Assembly (NCBI GenBank): GCA_036519575.1
Contig: DATDKZ010000195.1
Coordinates: 1-17,096, forward strand
Source: AC-69 sp036519575
GTDB taxonomy: Bacteria > Actinomycetota > UBA4738 > HRBIN12
DNA: 17,096 bases
Direction of reading: 5' to 3'
This document shows, piece after piece, positions 1 through 7,124 of this stretch. The first letter of the stretch is position 1. The number at the start of each line of letters is the position of its first letter. The notes beneath the pieces were generated by a model that did not search any database, had not been told where the DNA came from, and worked only from the letters and a program-made list of their open reading frames with translations. The position numbers and the translations under genes were made by a program.

Positions 1-135
1 GTGACCGGCCCGTACGACGTGATCGCCCGCGGAGAGGCGGCCGACCTGGACGAACTGGCCAAGTCCATCGTGATGCCCATCCAGGCGGTCGAGGGCGTCA
101 CGCGCACCCTTACCTGCCCCGTCCTCCAGCTCTAA
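1..135 (+). CDS. Lrp/AsnC ligand-binding (RAM) domain protein, C-terminal part
   Basis: The open frame runs from the first base to TAA at 133-135 and encodes 44 residues. It reads VTGPYDVIARGEAADLDEL, continues through a helix, and ends with VEGVTRTLTCPVLQL. This is the second half of the Lrp/AsnC ligand-binding (RAM) domain: a strand with a GxYD turn, a helix, and a final strand with the VEGVTRT pattern. In actinomycetes such sequences are common as stand-alone proteins of about 75-80 residues without a DNA-binding helix-turn-helix. Whether this one carries an N-terminal helix-turn-helix cannot be seen, because the start lies outside the window. The first codon GTG encodes an internal valine and is probably not the true start. 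The likely role is oligomerisation and amino-acid sensing. Family assignment is firm; the exact role is inferred. Confidence 0.8.
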   Translation: MTGPYDVIARGEAADLDELAKSIVMPIQAVEGVTRTLTCPVLQL

Positions 136-164
136 CCGTCCGACCAGCCGCTTCAGGGCTCAGG

Positions 165-187
165 CCCCGGTGCCGATGGACCCGGGG
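165..187 (+). terminator. GC-rich hairpin after the Lrp/AsnC gene (possible terminator)
   Basis: CCCCGG (165-170) can pair with CCGGGG (182-187) around an 11-nt loop, 29 nt after the Lrp/AsnC stop codon and before the next gene at 217. There is no T-tract, so intrinsic termination is only a possibility. In DNA this GC-rich a 6-bp dyad can occur by chance. Confidence 0.25.
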
Positions 188-216
188 AGGCCGGATCGAC
201 CCCCGGCCGCGGGATC

Positions 217-672
217 ATGCGGGCTCGGGAGGACCTCGGCGCGACCAGCTCCTGGTTCCTGGTGATCGTGGCATTGGTTGCGGGCGCTCTCGTCGTCGTG
301 CCGTTCGCACTTTCCGGCCGTGAGGAAGCGAATCACGATCGGGAGGCGATCGCACAGTGGGAGAAGGCCAGGGATGTCCGCGCGCAGGCCAGGCTCCAGA
401 CGGCCGTACGCGGAGCGAGCGCCTATCTTGCCGAGAACGCCACGCTCACGGGGTTCGACCCTGAGCAGGCCTCGCTGTTCGACCCGTCCATCCGATACAC
501 GAGCGGCGCCCCAACCGCGAATACGGTGAGCATCCGCGGCGTCACCCCGACGAGCGTCGTCCTGGTGACCTCCACCGGCTCCGCGTATCTGTGCGCTGCC
601 GTGACGGGCGGCGTGGTCAGCTTCGGAAGGGTGAACGCGGCGACCGCTGGCGCCTGCACGGGCGGCTGGTAG
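217..672 (+). CDS. Small membrane-anchored protein with pilin-like layout
   Basis: This is a 151-residue protein of unknown function. Residues about 12-33 form one strongly hydrophobic segment, followed by a charged helix (about 36-72), then a strand-rich C-terminal region with two cysteines (C126 and C147) and a GGW end. An N-terminal hydrophobic helix leading into an amphipathic helix and a small disulfide-bonded beta domain is the general layout of type IV pilins and pseudopilins. The YLC...ACTGGW ending resembles some actinobacterial pilin-like proteins. However, I see no prepilin peptidase site (no Gly-Phe/Met cleavage point and no Glu5), so it is more likely an anchored protein than a processed pilin. 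The ATG at 217 lacks a Shine-Dalgarno sequence; a GTG at 262 would delete half of the hydrophobic segment and is less likely. No neighbouring pilus genes are visible. Confidence 0.65.
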   Translation: MRAREDLGATSSWFLVIVALVAGALVVVPFALSGREEANHDREAIAQWEKARDVRAQARLQTAVRGASAYLAENATLTGFDPEQASLFDPSIRYTSGAPTANTVSIRGVTPTSVVLVTSTGSAYLCAAVTGGVVSFGRVNAATAGACTGGW

Positions 673-728
673 CGTTCACTTGCTCACGGTCGTTCGTTGT
701 CGTGCATCGTCCGCGAGGGGGGTTCGCC

Positions 729-1448
729 ATGATCGAGGTTCGTCGCGACCCGGAGATCTACGAGACGTCGGGCGGCTGGTTCCACGCCCGGTGGCACTTC
801 TCGTTCGATGAGTACCACGACCCGGCCAACATGGGCTTCGGCACGCTTCGCGTGTTCAACGACGACCGGCTGATCCCCGGCGCCGTCTGGCCCCTGCACC
901 CCCATCGCGATATCGAGGGACTCACCTACGTCGTCGAGGGGACGTTCCGGCATCAGGACGACGTGGGCGGACCTCCGGGGATGCTGCCCGCCGGATCCGT
1001 GCAGCGGATGACTCTGGGATCGGGCGCGTGGCACTCGGAGCAGAACGGATCGGACGGCGAGCCGCTGCGATTCATCCAGATGTGGATCATGCCCGCCGAA
1101 CGCGGCCTCCCGCCCGGCGTGGAGCAGAAGGTCTTCACCGAGGAGGATCGGAAGGGTCGGCTCCTCAAGGTGATCTCCGGCGATGACGGCGACGCCGTAA
1201 TCGTGCACCAGGACGCGTCGGTCTTCGTGTCACATCTGGAGCCGGGCACCGAGGTGGACCACACGTTCGCCCCGGGGCACGGGGGATACCTCTACGTGAT
1301 CGATGGATCGGTTCGGCTGAACGACGAGAAGCTCGGCACCGGCGACGCAGCCAAGATCGCCGGCGAGCCCAACATCACGCTCGACGCGGACGGAACGACG
1401 GAGCTGATCCTGGTCGACGTGACACTCGACGGCCTCACATCGGGGTGA
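729..1448 (+). CDS. Pirin-family cupin protein (quercetinase-like)
   Basis: This 239-residue protein has the pirin bicupin fold. The N-terminal cupin carries the metal ligands in the expected places: HPHRDIE gives H57 and H59, and GAWHSEQN gives H102 and E104, matching the His-His-His-Glu set of pirins and of the quercetin 2,3-dioxygenases YhhW and YhaK. The length (about 230-240) is typical. Members bind Fe or another divalent metal in the cytoplasm; some open the flavonol ring of quercetin in vitro, others act as redox-sensing cofactors, so the natural substrate is unknown. The ATG at 729 was chosen because a G-rich ribosome binding site (GAGGGGGG, 715-722) precedes it and the pirin N-terminus MIEVRRDPEIYET begins there; the frame is open further upstream but does not resemble the family. 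The 3' end overlaps the convergent gene by 14 nt. Confidence 0.93.
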   Translation: MIEVRRDPEIYETSGGWFHARWHFSFDEYHDPANMGFGTLRVFNDDRLIPGAVWPLHPHRDIEGLTYVVEGTFRHQDDVGGPPGMLPAGSVQRMTLGSGAWHSEQNGSDGEPLRFIQMWIMPAERGLPPGVEQKVFTEEDRKGRLLKVISGDDGDAVIVHQDASVFVSHLEPGTEVDHTFAPGHGGYLYVIDGSVRLNDEKLGTGDAAKIAGEPNITLDADGTTELILVDVTLDGLTSG

Positions 1449-1959
1449 TGTCCACCAGCGTCGAGGTGTCGACGTCGAAGGTGACCGGCCGGTAGAAGGC
1501 GGGCTTCGTCTCGAGCGTCAGGGTCCATCCCGCCCCGGCGACCCCTTCGGCGTGATGAAACGCCGAAACCCCCCGGAGCACCGCCTTGACCCGGAAGATC
1601 CGGCGGAGCTCGTCGTTCTTGTAGTGCAATCGATATCGACGACCCACCACCAGCCCCTCGATCGTGGGACGCAGCTCATCGTACTGTCGGATCATCCCGG
1701 CGAACGTCCGGACGAGCCGGGGACGACGAGAACCACCGGTCCGCTCGGCGGCAGCCAGGTTGAACCAGGAGATGCGGCGACCGTCCCGGACGAGCCAGGC
1801 CATCTCGCCCTGGTCGGGGCGCACCTTCAGCCGATCGGCCGGTTCCCCCAGGGCCGCGGAGATGTCGGATGCCAGAGCGGCCGCCGCCTCGGGTCCCGGG
1901 CCCGCTCCGCTCGGGCGCGCCAGGTCATCGAAGTCGTCGCCCGCCCAGCCCTCGTGCAC
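1435..1959 (-). CDS. Hypothetical protein, unrecognised
   Basis: This is a 174-residue, probably soluble protein without membrane segments that I do not recognise. The first 45 or so residues are acidic and Ala/Pro/Gly-rich. The remainder reads like a compact alpha/beta region: a WLVRDGRRISWFNL strand pair, a basic linker, then VVGRRYRLHYKNDELRR and a strand-rich end with FYRPVTFDVDTSTLVDI. The GTG at 1959 is preferred because GGAGG lies 6 nt upstream. An in-frame ATG at 2010 would add 17 Gly/Arg-rich residues and has GAGGG directly abutting it, too close to act as a ribosome binding site. The stop codon lies inside the 3' end of the pirin gene (14-nt convergent overlap), and the gene is divergent from the CPBP protease gene. 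Coding is supported by normal residue composition on this frame only; the opposite-strand frames are Arg/Pro/Ser-rich shadows. Confidence 0.6.
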   Translation of the reverse strand: MHEGWAGDDFDDLARPSGAGPGPEAAAALASDISAALGEPADRLKVRPDQGEMAWLVRDGRRISWFNLAAAERTGGSRRPRLVRTFAGMIRQYDELRPTIEGLVVGRRYRLHYKNDELRRIFRVKAVLRGVSAFHHAEGVAGAGWTLTLETKPAFYRPVTFDVDTSTLVDITPM

Positions 1960-2044
1960 CCCGCCCCTCCGATCGCCGACCCGGCGCGGACCACCGGCGC
2001 TGCTCGGCATCCCTCAGTATCGTTCGTCATCGCGCGGAGCGTCG

Positions 2045-2050
2045 TAGGCT
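2045..2050 (+). promoter_or_regulatory. Putative -10 box (TAGGCT) for a leaderless CPBP transcript
   Basis: TAGGCT fits the actinobacterial -10 pattern TANNNT and lies exactly 6 nt before the GTG at 2057, so transcription would start at or within a base of the start codon. There is no Shine-Dalgarno sequence. No convincing -35 box is visible. Confidence 0.45.
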
Positions 2051-2056
2051 TGGCCC

Positions 2057-2824
2057 GTGGCCGCTCCGACCCGCCGCGCGAAGCGCTTCCGGCCGCCGCC
2101 GCCGCGCTCGGAGACAGCCTCGCCGGCAAGCCTGGTCGAGGAGTGCATCCTCGTCCTGTCCCTCTCGCTCCTCGCTAGCGCGGTGTACGCGATCATCAGC
2201 CTGACGTCCGCGCCGCTGAAGGGCGCCACGGTCTTCGTCGTGCCCCAGGTCGGCCTGGCGACCCAGTTCGCGAACTTCGCGTTCGGACTGGCCCCCGTGT
2301 GGCTCGTCGTGTTCCTGCTTCGCAGAAGCGGGGAAGGCGTGGGACAGATCGGCCTGGCACTGAGCCGGCCGGGCCGAGACCTCGCCTCGGGCGTGGTGCT
2401 CTCGGTCATCGTGGGCGCGGCCGGGATCGGGATCTACCTGGTGTCCGTGGCGCTCGGGGTGAATCGGTTCGTCGTGCCGGTGCCGCCTCTCGGCCACTGG
2501 TGGACGATCCCCGTCCTCCTCCTCAACGCCGCTCAGGCGGCACTGCTCGAGGAGGTCATCGTCGTCGGCTACCTCATCACCCGGCTCCAGCAGCTGCGCG
2601 TGTCCGAGCCGGCCGCGGTCGGCGCATCGGCACTCCTTCGGGGCGCCTACCACCTGTATCAGGGATGGGGCGGGTTCGCCGGCAACCTGGCGCTCGGACT
2701 GTTCTTCGGGTTGTTCTTCACCCGCACCCGTCGGACCTGGCCGCTCGTCGTCGCCCACTTCCTGCTGGACGTCGGTGCCGGGGTCGGTTACATCCTGTTC
2801 CGGACCCATCTCCCGGGGTCGTAG
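2057..2824 (+). CDS. CPBP (Abi/CAAX-type) intramembrane metalloprotease
   Basis: This 255-residue membrane protein is a CPBP-family glutamic/metal-dependent intramembrane endopeptidase (Rce1/Abi superfamily). Hydrophobic segments cover about 30-50, 70-88, 108-134, 150-163, 186-200 and 208-248. The family motifs are visible in order: the acidic pair E165-E166 in LLEEVIVVGYL, RGAYH with H199, and AHFLLD with H234 and D238. The Arg of the classical EExxxR motif is absent; the sequence reads EExxxxGY instead. The basic, proline-rich N-terminal 25 residues should be cytoplasmic. Known members process prenylated proteins, mature peptides or give bacteriocin self-immunity; the substrate here is unknown. 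The start is GTG at 2057, next to a TANNNT box. The next gene begins 2 nt after the stop, so the two are almost certainly co-transcribed. Confidence 0.87.
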   Translation: MAAPTRRAKRFRPPPPRSETASPASLVEECILVLSLSLLASAVYAIISLTSAPLKGATVFVVPQVGLATQFANFAFGLAPVWLVVFLLRRSGEGVGQIGLALSRPGRDLASGVVLSVIVGAAGIGIYLVSVALGVNRFVVPVPPLGHWWTIPVLLLNAAQAALLEEVIVVGYLITRLQQLRVSEPAAVGASALLRGAYHLYQGWGGFAGNLALGLFFGLFFTRTRRTWPLVVAHFLLDVGAGVGYILFRTHLPGS

Positions 2825-2826
2825 CC

Positions 2827-3444
2827 GTGAGGCTCGCGAGGGGACTCGATCTCCGCCGCCCTCTGAAGCTGACTGCAGCGCAGGGATTCGCGCACGTGTC
2901 GCATGCCGTGGAGGGTTCCTTCCTTCGCTTGCTGCGCCGAGAGCTCGAACGCGGTCCGTTCCGGCGGTTCGAGGGATCGTTCGGGCAGGTCCGCCAGGAG
3001 ATCGAGGGGTACGACGTCCTCGATCCGATGGACGGGTTCCCGCGTCTGGCGGAGCTCCGCGACGAGCTGGCCGGGCTGCTGCGGAGGAACGGACGCGCGA
3101 TCGCCGGCATGGCGACGTGGTGGCCGAACGAGGCCGGCGTGGCCCGATACCGGCCTGGGTCCATCGGCATCACTCCCCACCTTGACGGCAAGTGGTACCG
3201 GCGACTGGTGGTCGTGGTCACCGTGAACGGTACGGCACCGTTCAGCGTGTGTCGTGACCGGGCGGGCGAGGTCATCGAGCGATGGCACGCCGGCCCCGGC
3301 AACCTCACGCTGATGCGCGCTCCCGGGCTCGCCGGACACAAGGACGGCCGACCGTTCCATACCGTGGAAGGACCGCGTCGCGGAACCCGATGTTCCATCG
3401 GGTTCCGGATGAACACGCGACCCGCCGAGACGGCGAAGCCATAG
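2827..3444 (+). CDS. 2-oxoglutarate/Fe(II) dioxygenase-like protein
   Basis: This 205-residue protein shows the hallmarks of the 2OG-Fe(II) oxygenase double-stranded beta-helix: an HxD motif in GITPHLDGKWYRR (H118, D120), a strand-rich core (about 125-165), a distal histidine in RPFHTVEGP (H178), and R188/S190 in RCSIGFRMN at the usual place for binding the 2OG carboxylate. The N-terminal 90 residues are helical and basic. The iron facial triad therefore appears complete, and the protein is likely an active cytoplasmic dioxygenase, but nothing in the sequence identifies the substrate. The GTG at 2827 was chosen because it lies 2 nt after the protease stop (translational coupling) and because the open frame upstream is only the shadow of that gene. 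The pairing with a CPBP protease suggests a shared task. Family level is fairly secure, role unknown. Confidence 0.72.
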   Translation: MRLARGLDLRRPLKLTAAQGFAHVSHAVEGSFLRLLRRELERGPFRRFEGSFGQVRQEIEGYDVLDPMDGFPRLAELRDELAGLLRRNGRAIAGMATWWPNEAGVARYRPGSIGITPHLDGKWYRRLVVVVTVNGTAPFSVCRDRAGEVIERWHAGPGNLTLMRAPGLAGHKDGRPFHTVEGPRRGTRCSIGFRMNTRPAETAKP

Positions 3445-3514
3445 TCGCTCGGGTGGAACGTGATCGCCATGGCCCCGTCGGAACCGTAGCGGAGCGTGGG
3501 CCTCGCGTTTGGTC

Positions 3515-5497
3515 CTACTGGAGCCGGCGGGGGATGCGTCGCTCCCACCGCCTGGACCATCGGAGCGTCCCGTTCTCCGAGACGTCGAGATCGATCGTCA
3601 GGTGATACGTCTCGGCGTCGCTTCGAACCACCTGGTGGACCTGTGAGGTGACCGTGGCCTCCGGCCACTCGATGGTCAACGAGGCGCGTGAGTCGGCGCT
3701 CGCGACCGCGGGGTCCCGCGTCGAGACAGCAACGGTTCCCCCGTAGAGCTCGTGGAACCGTGGTCGCTCGCCGTCCGCCTCAGTCGTCCCGGAGCTCTCG
3801 GCGACGGCCCGGGTCTCCCGGTCCAGCACGCCGTGCTCGATGCGCCACACGACGGTCTCCACCGCGTTGCCCTTGGACGATTCGTATCGTTCCTGCCCAT
3901 TACTGGCCGTCGTGAGGACGGGGCGCTCGCCGATCGGTGAGGGCCCGTCCACCCCGGGCAGGATAAGCGCCGAGCCACCCCGTTCGAAGGTGAGCCTGGC
4001 CGCCGCGGGCGGCGGCCACGCATTCGGCCAGTCCGACCCGGCCAGGTCGAGCCGGATCCTGTGCCCCGGCTCGAAGATCCAGGAGGTGACCTCCAGCTCC
4101 ACCTCGGCCCGGTACCGCGTCCCGGGTTCGAGCGGAGACGGCCGCTCCCGCGACTCCCGGTGCGACAGGTTCAAGAGTCCTCGCGTCACCAGCGCCGAGG
4201 TCCCATCGGGGAACACGTCGCACAGCTTCGCCGAGAGGAAGGCCACGGGCGCGGAGGACGTCACCGTCACCTCCACGCGGGGATGGCCGAGGATCTCGAG
4301 CTCCTCGGACAGTGGAGGCCATTCGTACACGGCGGACCACGCCTCGTCCGGTCGCTGGTCCTGGGGCTGCCCGAACGGTAAGTGCCCGGCGCACGAGATC
4401 CAGGCCGTCCATCCCACGTCGCCCCGCACCTCGAGTTCGTCGGGGTCGGAGGAGGACCGGCCCACGGCGATCGCGTTCCCGAACGGCATGGGGACCTCCG
4501 TGCCTCGATCGAGCGGCCACCCCGCCTCGAACCGCCACTCGCCCCGGACCACCGTCAGATCGGGCTGAGGCTTCGTGGAGCGACGGGCGAAGAGGAGGAT
4601 CGCCGGCTCGCGATCGATGCCGTTGTCGATGCCCTTCAGCCACCGGTCCCACCACCGGAGCATCTCCGGCGTCAGGTCCACGTTCGGCCCCGGGAGCGAG
4701 GTCTCGGTCGACGCATGGGCCCACGGCCCCAGGATCAGCCGTCTCGGGCACGTTAGCGCCGCCATCGTGCGGAGCGAGTTGTTCGTGTATCCGTCGGCCC
4801 AGCCGGCGACGATCATCGTCGCGGCCTGGATGGCTCCATAGTCAGGGCGGAGCGAACCGTGCTGCCAGTACGGCCCGAACGTCTGCTCCTCCAGCCAGCG
4901 GATGACCCACGGCTCGTTGTCGTGCACCCGCTGCTCCCATGCCGCGCGCCACCCATCGCCGTACAGCGAAGGCACCGGCGGGAGAGCGTTCAGACCGGTC
5001 ATGTAGGTGGGGTAATCCACCAGGTCGAGGGCCTTCAGCGCGCCACCGAAGTAATGAACGTCGTCGGCGTACCGGTCATCGGTTGCATAGATGGGGATGA
5101 TGGCCTTCAGCGCCGGCGGCCGGGTCATGGCTACCTGGATCGAGTTGAACCCCGAATAGGAGGTCCCGTACATCCCGACGTTGCCGGTGCACCAGTCCTG
5201 CGAGGCCAGCCAGGCGATGACCTCGTTCATGTCCCGCTGCTCGATCTCGGGGTACTCGTCTTCGGCAACGCCTTCGGACGTCCCGGTCCCTCGCACGTCT
5301 ACGCGGCACACGACGTACCCGGCCTCGGAGAGGCGCACGTACTCCGTCCGATACGACGCGGTGAGGTCGTCCTTGCGATAGGGCAGGGCTTCGAGGATTG
5401 CCGGCCACGGGCCCTCGCCGTCGGGCAGGTAGAGCGTCGCGGCCAGCCGCACGCCGTCGGCCATCGTGATGAACGTATGCGTCGACGTCGCGGGCAT
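3515..5497 (-). CDS. CocE/NonD-family serine hydrolase (X-Pro dipeptidyl-peptidase-like)
   Basis: This 660-residue alpha/beta hydrolase belongs to the CocE/NonD group (peptidase S15-related; cocaine esterase and alpha-amino-acid ester hydrolases). The catalytic triad can be placed by family pattern: nucleophile S113 in YGTSYSG, D235 in AGWADGYTN and H261 in GPWAH. Residues 1-130 and 225-290 form the hydrolase core, about 140-225 the helical cap, and about 340-520 the jelly-roll beta domain (from VRGDVGWTAWISC to FEPGHRIRLDLAGSDWPN). A further strand-rich C-terminal region of about 120 residues makes it longer than cocaine esterase, as in many actinobacterial relatives. No signal peptide is seen, so it is probably cytoplasmic. 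The substrate (ester, amide or peptide) is unknown. The ATG start has a TAGGAT box 8 nt upstream and no ribosome binding site. It lies 63 nt downstream of pmt on the same strand. Confidence 0.9.
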   Translation of the reverse strand: MPATSTHTFITMADGVRLAATLYLPDGEGPWPAILEALPYRKDDLTASYRTEYVRLSEAGYVVCRVDVRGTGTSEGVAEDEYPEIEQRDMNEVIAWLASQDWCTGNVGMYGTSYSGFNSIQVAMTRPPALKAIIPIYATDDRYADDVHYFGGALKALDLVDYPTYMTGLNALPPVPSLYGDGWRAAWEQRVHDNEPWVIRWLEEQTFGPYWQHGSLRPDYGAIQAATMIVAGWADGYTNNSLRTMAALTCPRRLILGPWAHASTETSLPGPNVDLTPEMLRWWDRWLKGIDNGIDREPAILLFARRSTKPQPDLTVVRGEWRFEAGWPLDRGTEVPMPFGNAIAVGRSSSDPDELEVRGDVGWTAWISCAGHLPFGQPQDQRPDEAWSAVYEWPPLSEELEILGHPRVEVTVTSSAPVAFLSAKLCDVFPDGTSALVTRGLLNLSHRESRERPSPLEPGTRYRAEVELEVTSWIFEPGHRIRLDLAGSDWPNAWPPPAAARLTFERGGSALILPGVDGPSPIGERPVLTTASNGQERYESSKGNAVETVVWRIEHGVLDRETRAVAESSGTTEADGERPRFHELYGGTVAVSTRDPAVASADSRASLTIEWPEATVTSQVHQVVRSDAETYHLTIDLDVSENGTLRWSRRWERRIPRRLQ

Positions 5498-5505
5498 CGG
5501 CGCGA

Positions 5506-5511
5506 ATCCTA
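5506..5511 (-). promoter_or_regulatory. Putative -10 box (TAGGAT) before the CocE-type hydrolase
   Basis: On the minus strand TAGGAT is followed by 8 nt and then the ATG at 5497. With a transcription start about 7 nt after the box the message would be leaderless or nearly so. No Shine-Dalgarno sequence is present and no clear -35 box is visible. Confidence 0.42.
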
Positions 5512-5520
5512 GCCCGGCGT

Positions 5521-5539
5521 CCCTGCGGGCTCGCGAGGG
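5521..5539 (-). terminator. Hairpin between pmt and the hydrolase gene (possible terminator)
   Basis: CCCTGCG (5521-5527) pairs with CGC and AGGG (5532-5534, 5536-5539) with a single bulged G and a 4-nt loop. It sits in the 63-nt gap after the pmt stop and before the next minus-strand gene. There is no T-tract; it may still slow or end pmt transcription. Confidence 0.3.
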
Positions 5540-5560
5540 ATGGTCTGACCGGTAGTCATC

Positions 5561-7087
5561 TCACGTCCAGCTGGGGAACCATGCCCGGAGCGAGAAGGCG
5601 TACCCGGAGAGCGGGTGAGCGGTGAGGACGGGCCAGAACCATAGGAACAGGCCCACCGAGACCACGACGAACCCGGCGGCGAGCGGGAGCCACGGACGTG
5701 AGCGAGAGCCGGCGATGTGGGCCTCGGACAGGTCCCGCAGGGCATAGACGCACCCGAGGACGAAGAACGGGACGATCGGTGTGGCGTAGAAGAAGAACTG
5801 CGGCCGCGTCACTAGGAACCAGGGCAGGTAGAGGGAAGCGACCGTGATGACGATGAATCCGGCGACCCAGTCACGCCTCAGCCACCAAGCGTAAGTGACG
5901 TAGGGGATCGCCACGAGGCTCCCCCAGAAGATGGCGGGGTTGCCGTTCGCATAGATGACGCGGCGTACGTCGTCGGCGTACCGCGCGTAGTACAGGACCG
6001 GACGCCACAGGAGGATCCACTTCCACGCCTGCGCGAGGTAGGGGTGAATGGGTTTGTGCGTCTCGGGATCGATCGATTGCAGATGCTCGTGGTAGTTCGT
6101 CATCGCTCCCTGGAGGCGAAGCCAATCTCCGACGTGGAACCCGAAATGAAGGAACCAGCCTAGATACGACGCCACGTACACCACCGCCGGCAACGCCAGG
6201 AAGAACAGGGCGATGGGGAACGATTCCCATTGGATTGCTCGCCAGACCGGACGGCTCACGCCGGCTCGTTTGCGCCGCATGACTTCCCACACCACCGACA
6301 GGGCGATGGCGCCGAGGATGCCGGTGACCCCCGACCACTTCGTGGCAACTGCGGCACCGAACGCGATGCCCGAAGCGACCCGCCATGGCCGGAACAACGG
6401 GGAGGGCACGCGGACGCCGGGCTTCGGTGGCTCTAGGAGGTCTGAGCCATGTGGGGTCTGCGACCCATCGCGTGCCGGCTGGGAGTTGCGGGAACCGCGC
6501 CGCTCGATCCATCGCCGGTCCAGCAGGAGGAAGAGGAATCCGAGCGCGATCCAGAACGCCACGAAGACGTCGAGCATCGCCACCCGTGACTGGACGAAGC
6601 TGAGGTTCTCCGTGGCCAGGAGGAGTCCCCCGGTGAAGGTCCACAGGGGACTCCCGAACAGCAGCTGCACCATCAGCGCCAGCACGACGACCGTGAGCGT
6701 CCCGAATGCGGCAGACGACACTCGCCAGCCGAAGGCATCGGTGCCGAAGGCGAGCTCACCGAGGGCGATGGCCCACTTCCCCAACGGGGGATGCACCCAT
6801 GCCCCGGTGTCGTTCTTGTCCGTCCTCCAGAACCGCTCGTCGCTGCTGGTGGTGTCGCAACGCGCGTTGGAGTAGCCGAGGTAGATGCAGGCCGACTTCG
6901 AGTAGTAGATCTCGTCGAACACCCGGGTCGGCGGCGTGCCCAAGTTGGCGAACCGGAGGATCGCAGCGATCAGGCCCACCGCCACCACGGCCACGACCGG
7001 TCTGTTGATCAGGCGGCGAACGGCCTCCACACCGAGCCGGGCTGGTGGGGGAGCCGGAGGCTCGAGCATGGTGGTGGGGGTCTGCAC
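5561..7087 (-). CDS. pmt: Polyprenyl-phosphate-mannose protein O-mannosyltransferase (GT39)
   Basis: This 508-residue multi-pass membrane protein belongs to glycosyltransferase family 39 (PMT). It would move mannose from a polyprenyl-phosphate carrier to Ser/Thr of exported proteins at the outer face of the membrane, as M. tuberculosis Rv1002c does. Visible hallmarks are the acidic pair in VFDEIYYSKSA (D58-E59, in the first extracytoplasmic loop), VHPPLGKW (H99 onwards), a run of hydrophobic helices, and ENLSFVQSRVAMLD. A hydrophilic stretch at about residues 196-232 looks like a linker. The GTG at 7087 is preferred: TACCAT lies exactly 6 nt upstream, matching a leaderless start. Alternatives are ATG 7138 (in frame, but overlapping the DUF3052 stop) and ATG 7069. 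The gene is divergent from rsmI with DUF3052 in between, matching the mycobacterial pmt-rsmI arrangement. Confidence 0.9.
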   Translation of the reverse strand: MQTPTTMLEPPAPPPARLGVEAVRRLINRPVVAVVAVGLIAAILRFANLGTPPTRVFDEIYYSKSACIYLGYSNARCDTTSSDERFWRTDKNDTGAWVHPPLGKWAIALGELAFGTDAFGWRVSSAAFGTLTVVVLALMVQLLFGSPLWTFTGGLLLATENLSFVQSRVAMLDVFVAFWIALGFLFLLLDRRWIERRGSRNSQPARDGSQTPHGSDLLEPPKPGVRVPSPLFRPWRVASGIAFGAAVATKWSGVTGILGAIALSVVWEVMRRKRAGVSRPVWRAIQWESFPIALFFLALPAVVYVASYLGWFLHFGFHVGDWLRLQGAMTNYHEHLQSIDPETHKPIHPYLAQAWKWILLWRPVLYYARYADDVRRVIYANGNPAIFWGSLVAIPYVTYAWWLRRDWVAGFIVITVASLYLPWFLVTRPQFFFYATPIVPFFVLGCVYALRDLSEAHIAGSRSRPWLPLAAGFVVVSVGLFLWFWPVLTAHPLSGYAFSLRAWFPSWT

Positions 7088-7093
7088 GGGGTG

Positions 7094-7099
7094 ATGGTA
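7094..7099 (-). promoter_or_regulatory. Putative -10 box (TACCAT) for a leaderless pmt transcript
   Basis: TACCAT on the minus strand is followed by 6 nt and GTG at 7087. A TTGACC occurs at 7123-7128 but the 23-nt gap to the box is too long for a normal -35/-10 pair. The box supports choosing the GTG as start. Confidence 0.45.
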
Positions 7100-7124
7100 C
7101 GAGAGGCCCTGTTGTCGCGAATGG

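Noticed and set aside
1552..2178. A 208-codon plus-strand open frame opposite the hypothetical protein and running into the CPBP gene
   Set aside because: Pro/Arg/Gly-rich with no motif, and it overlaps the start of the protease, whose motifs are clear. The minus-strand frame has better composition and a good ribosome binding site.
2299..2826. Upstream extension of the dioxygenase frame through the CPBP gene
   Set aside because: The extra 176 residues are a basic, low-complexity reading of the protease gene in another frame; the GTG at 2827 next to the protease stop is a far better start.
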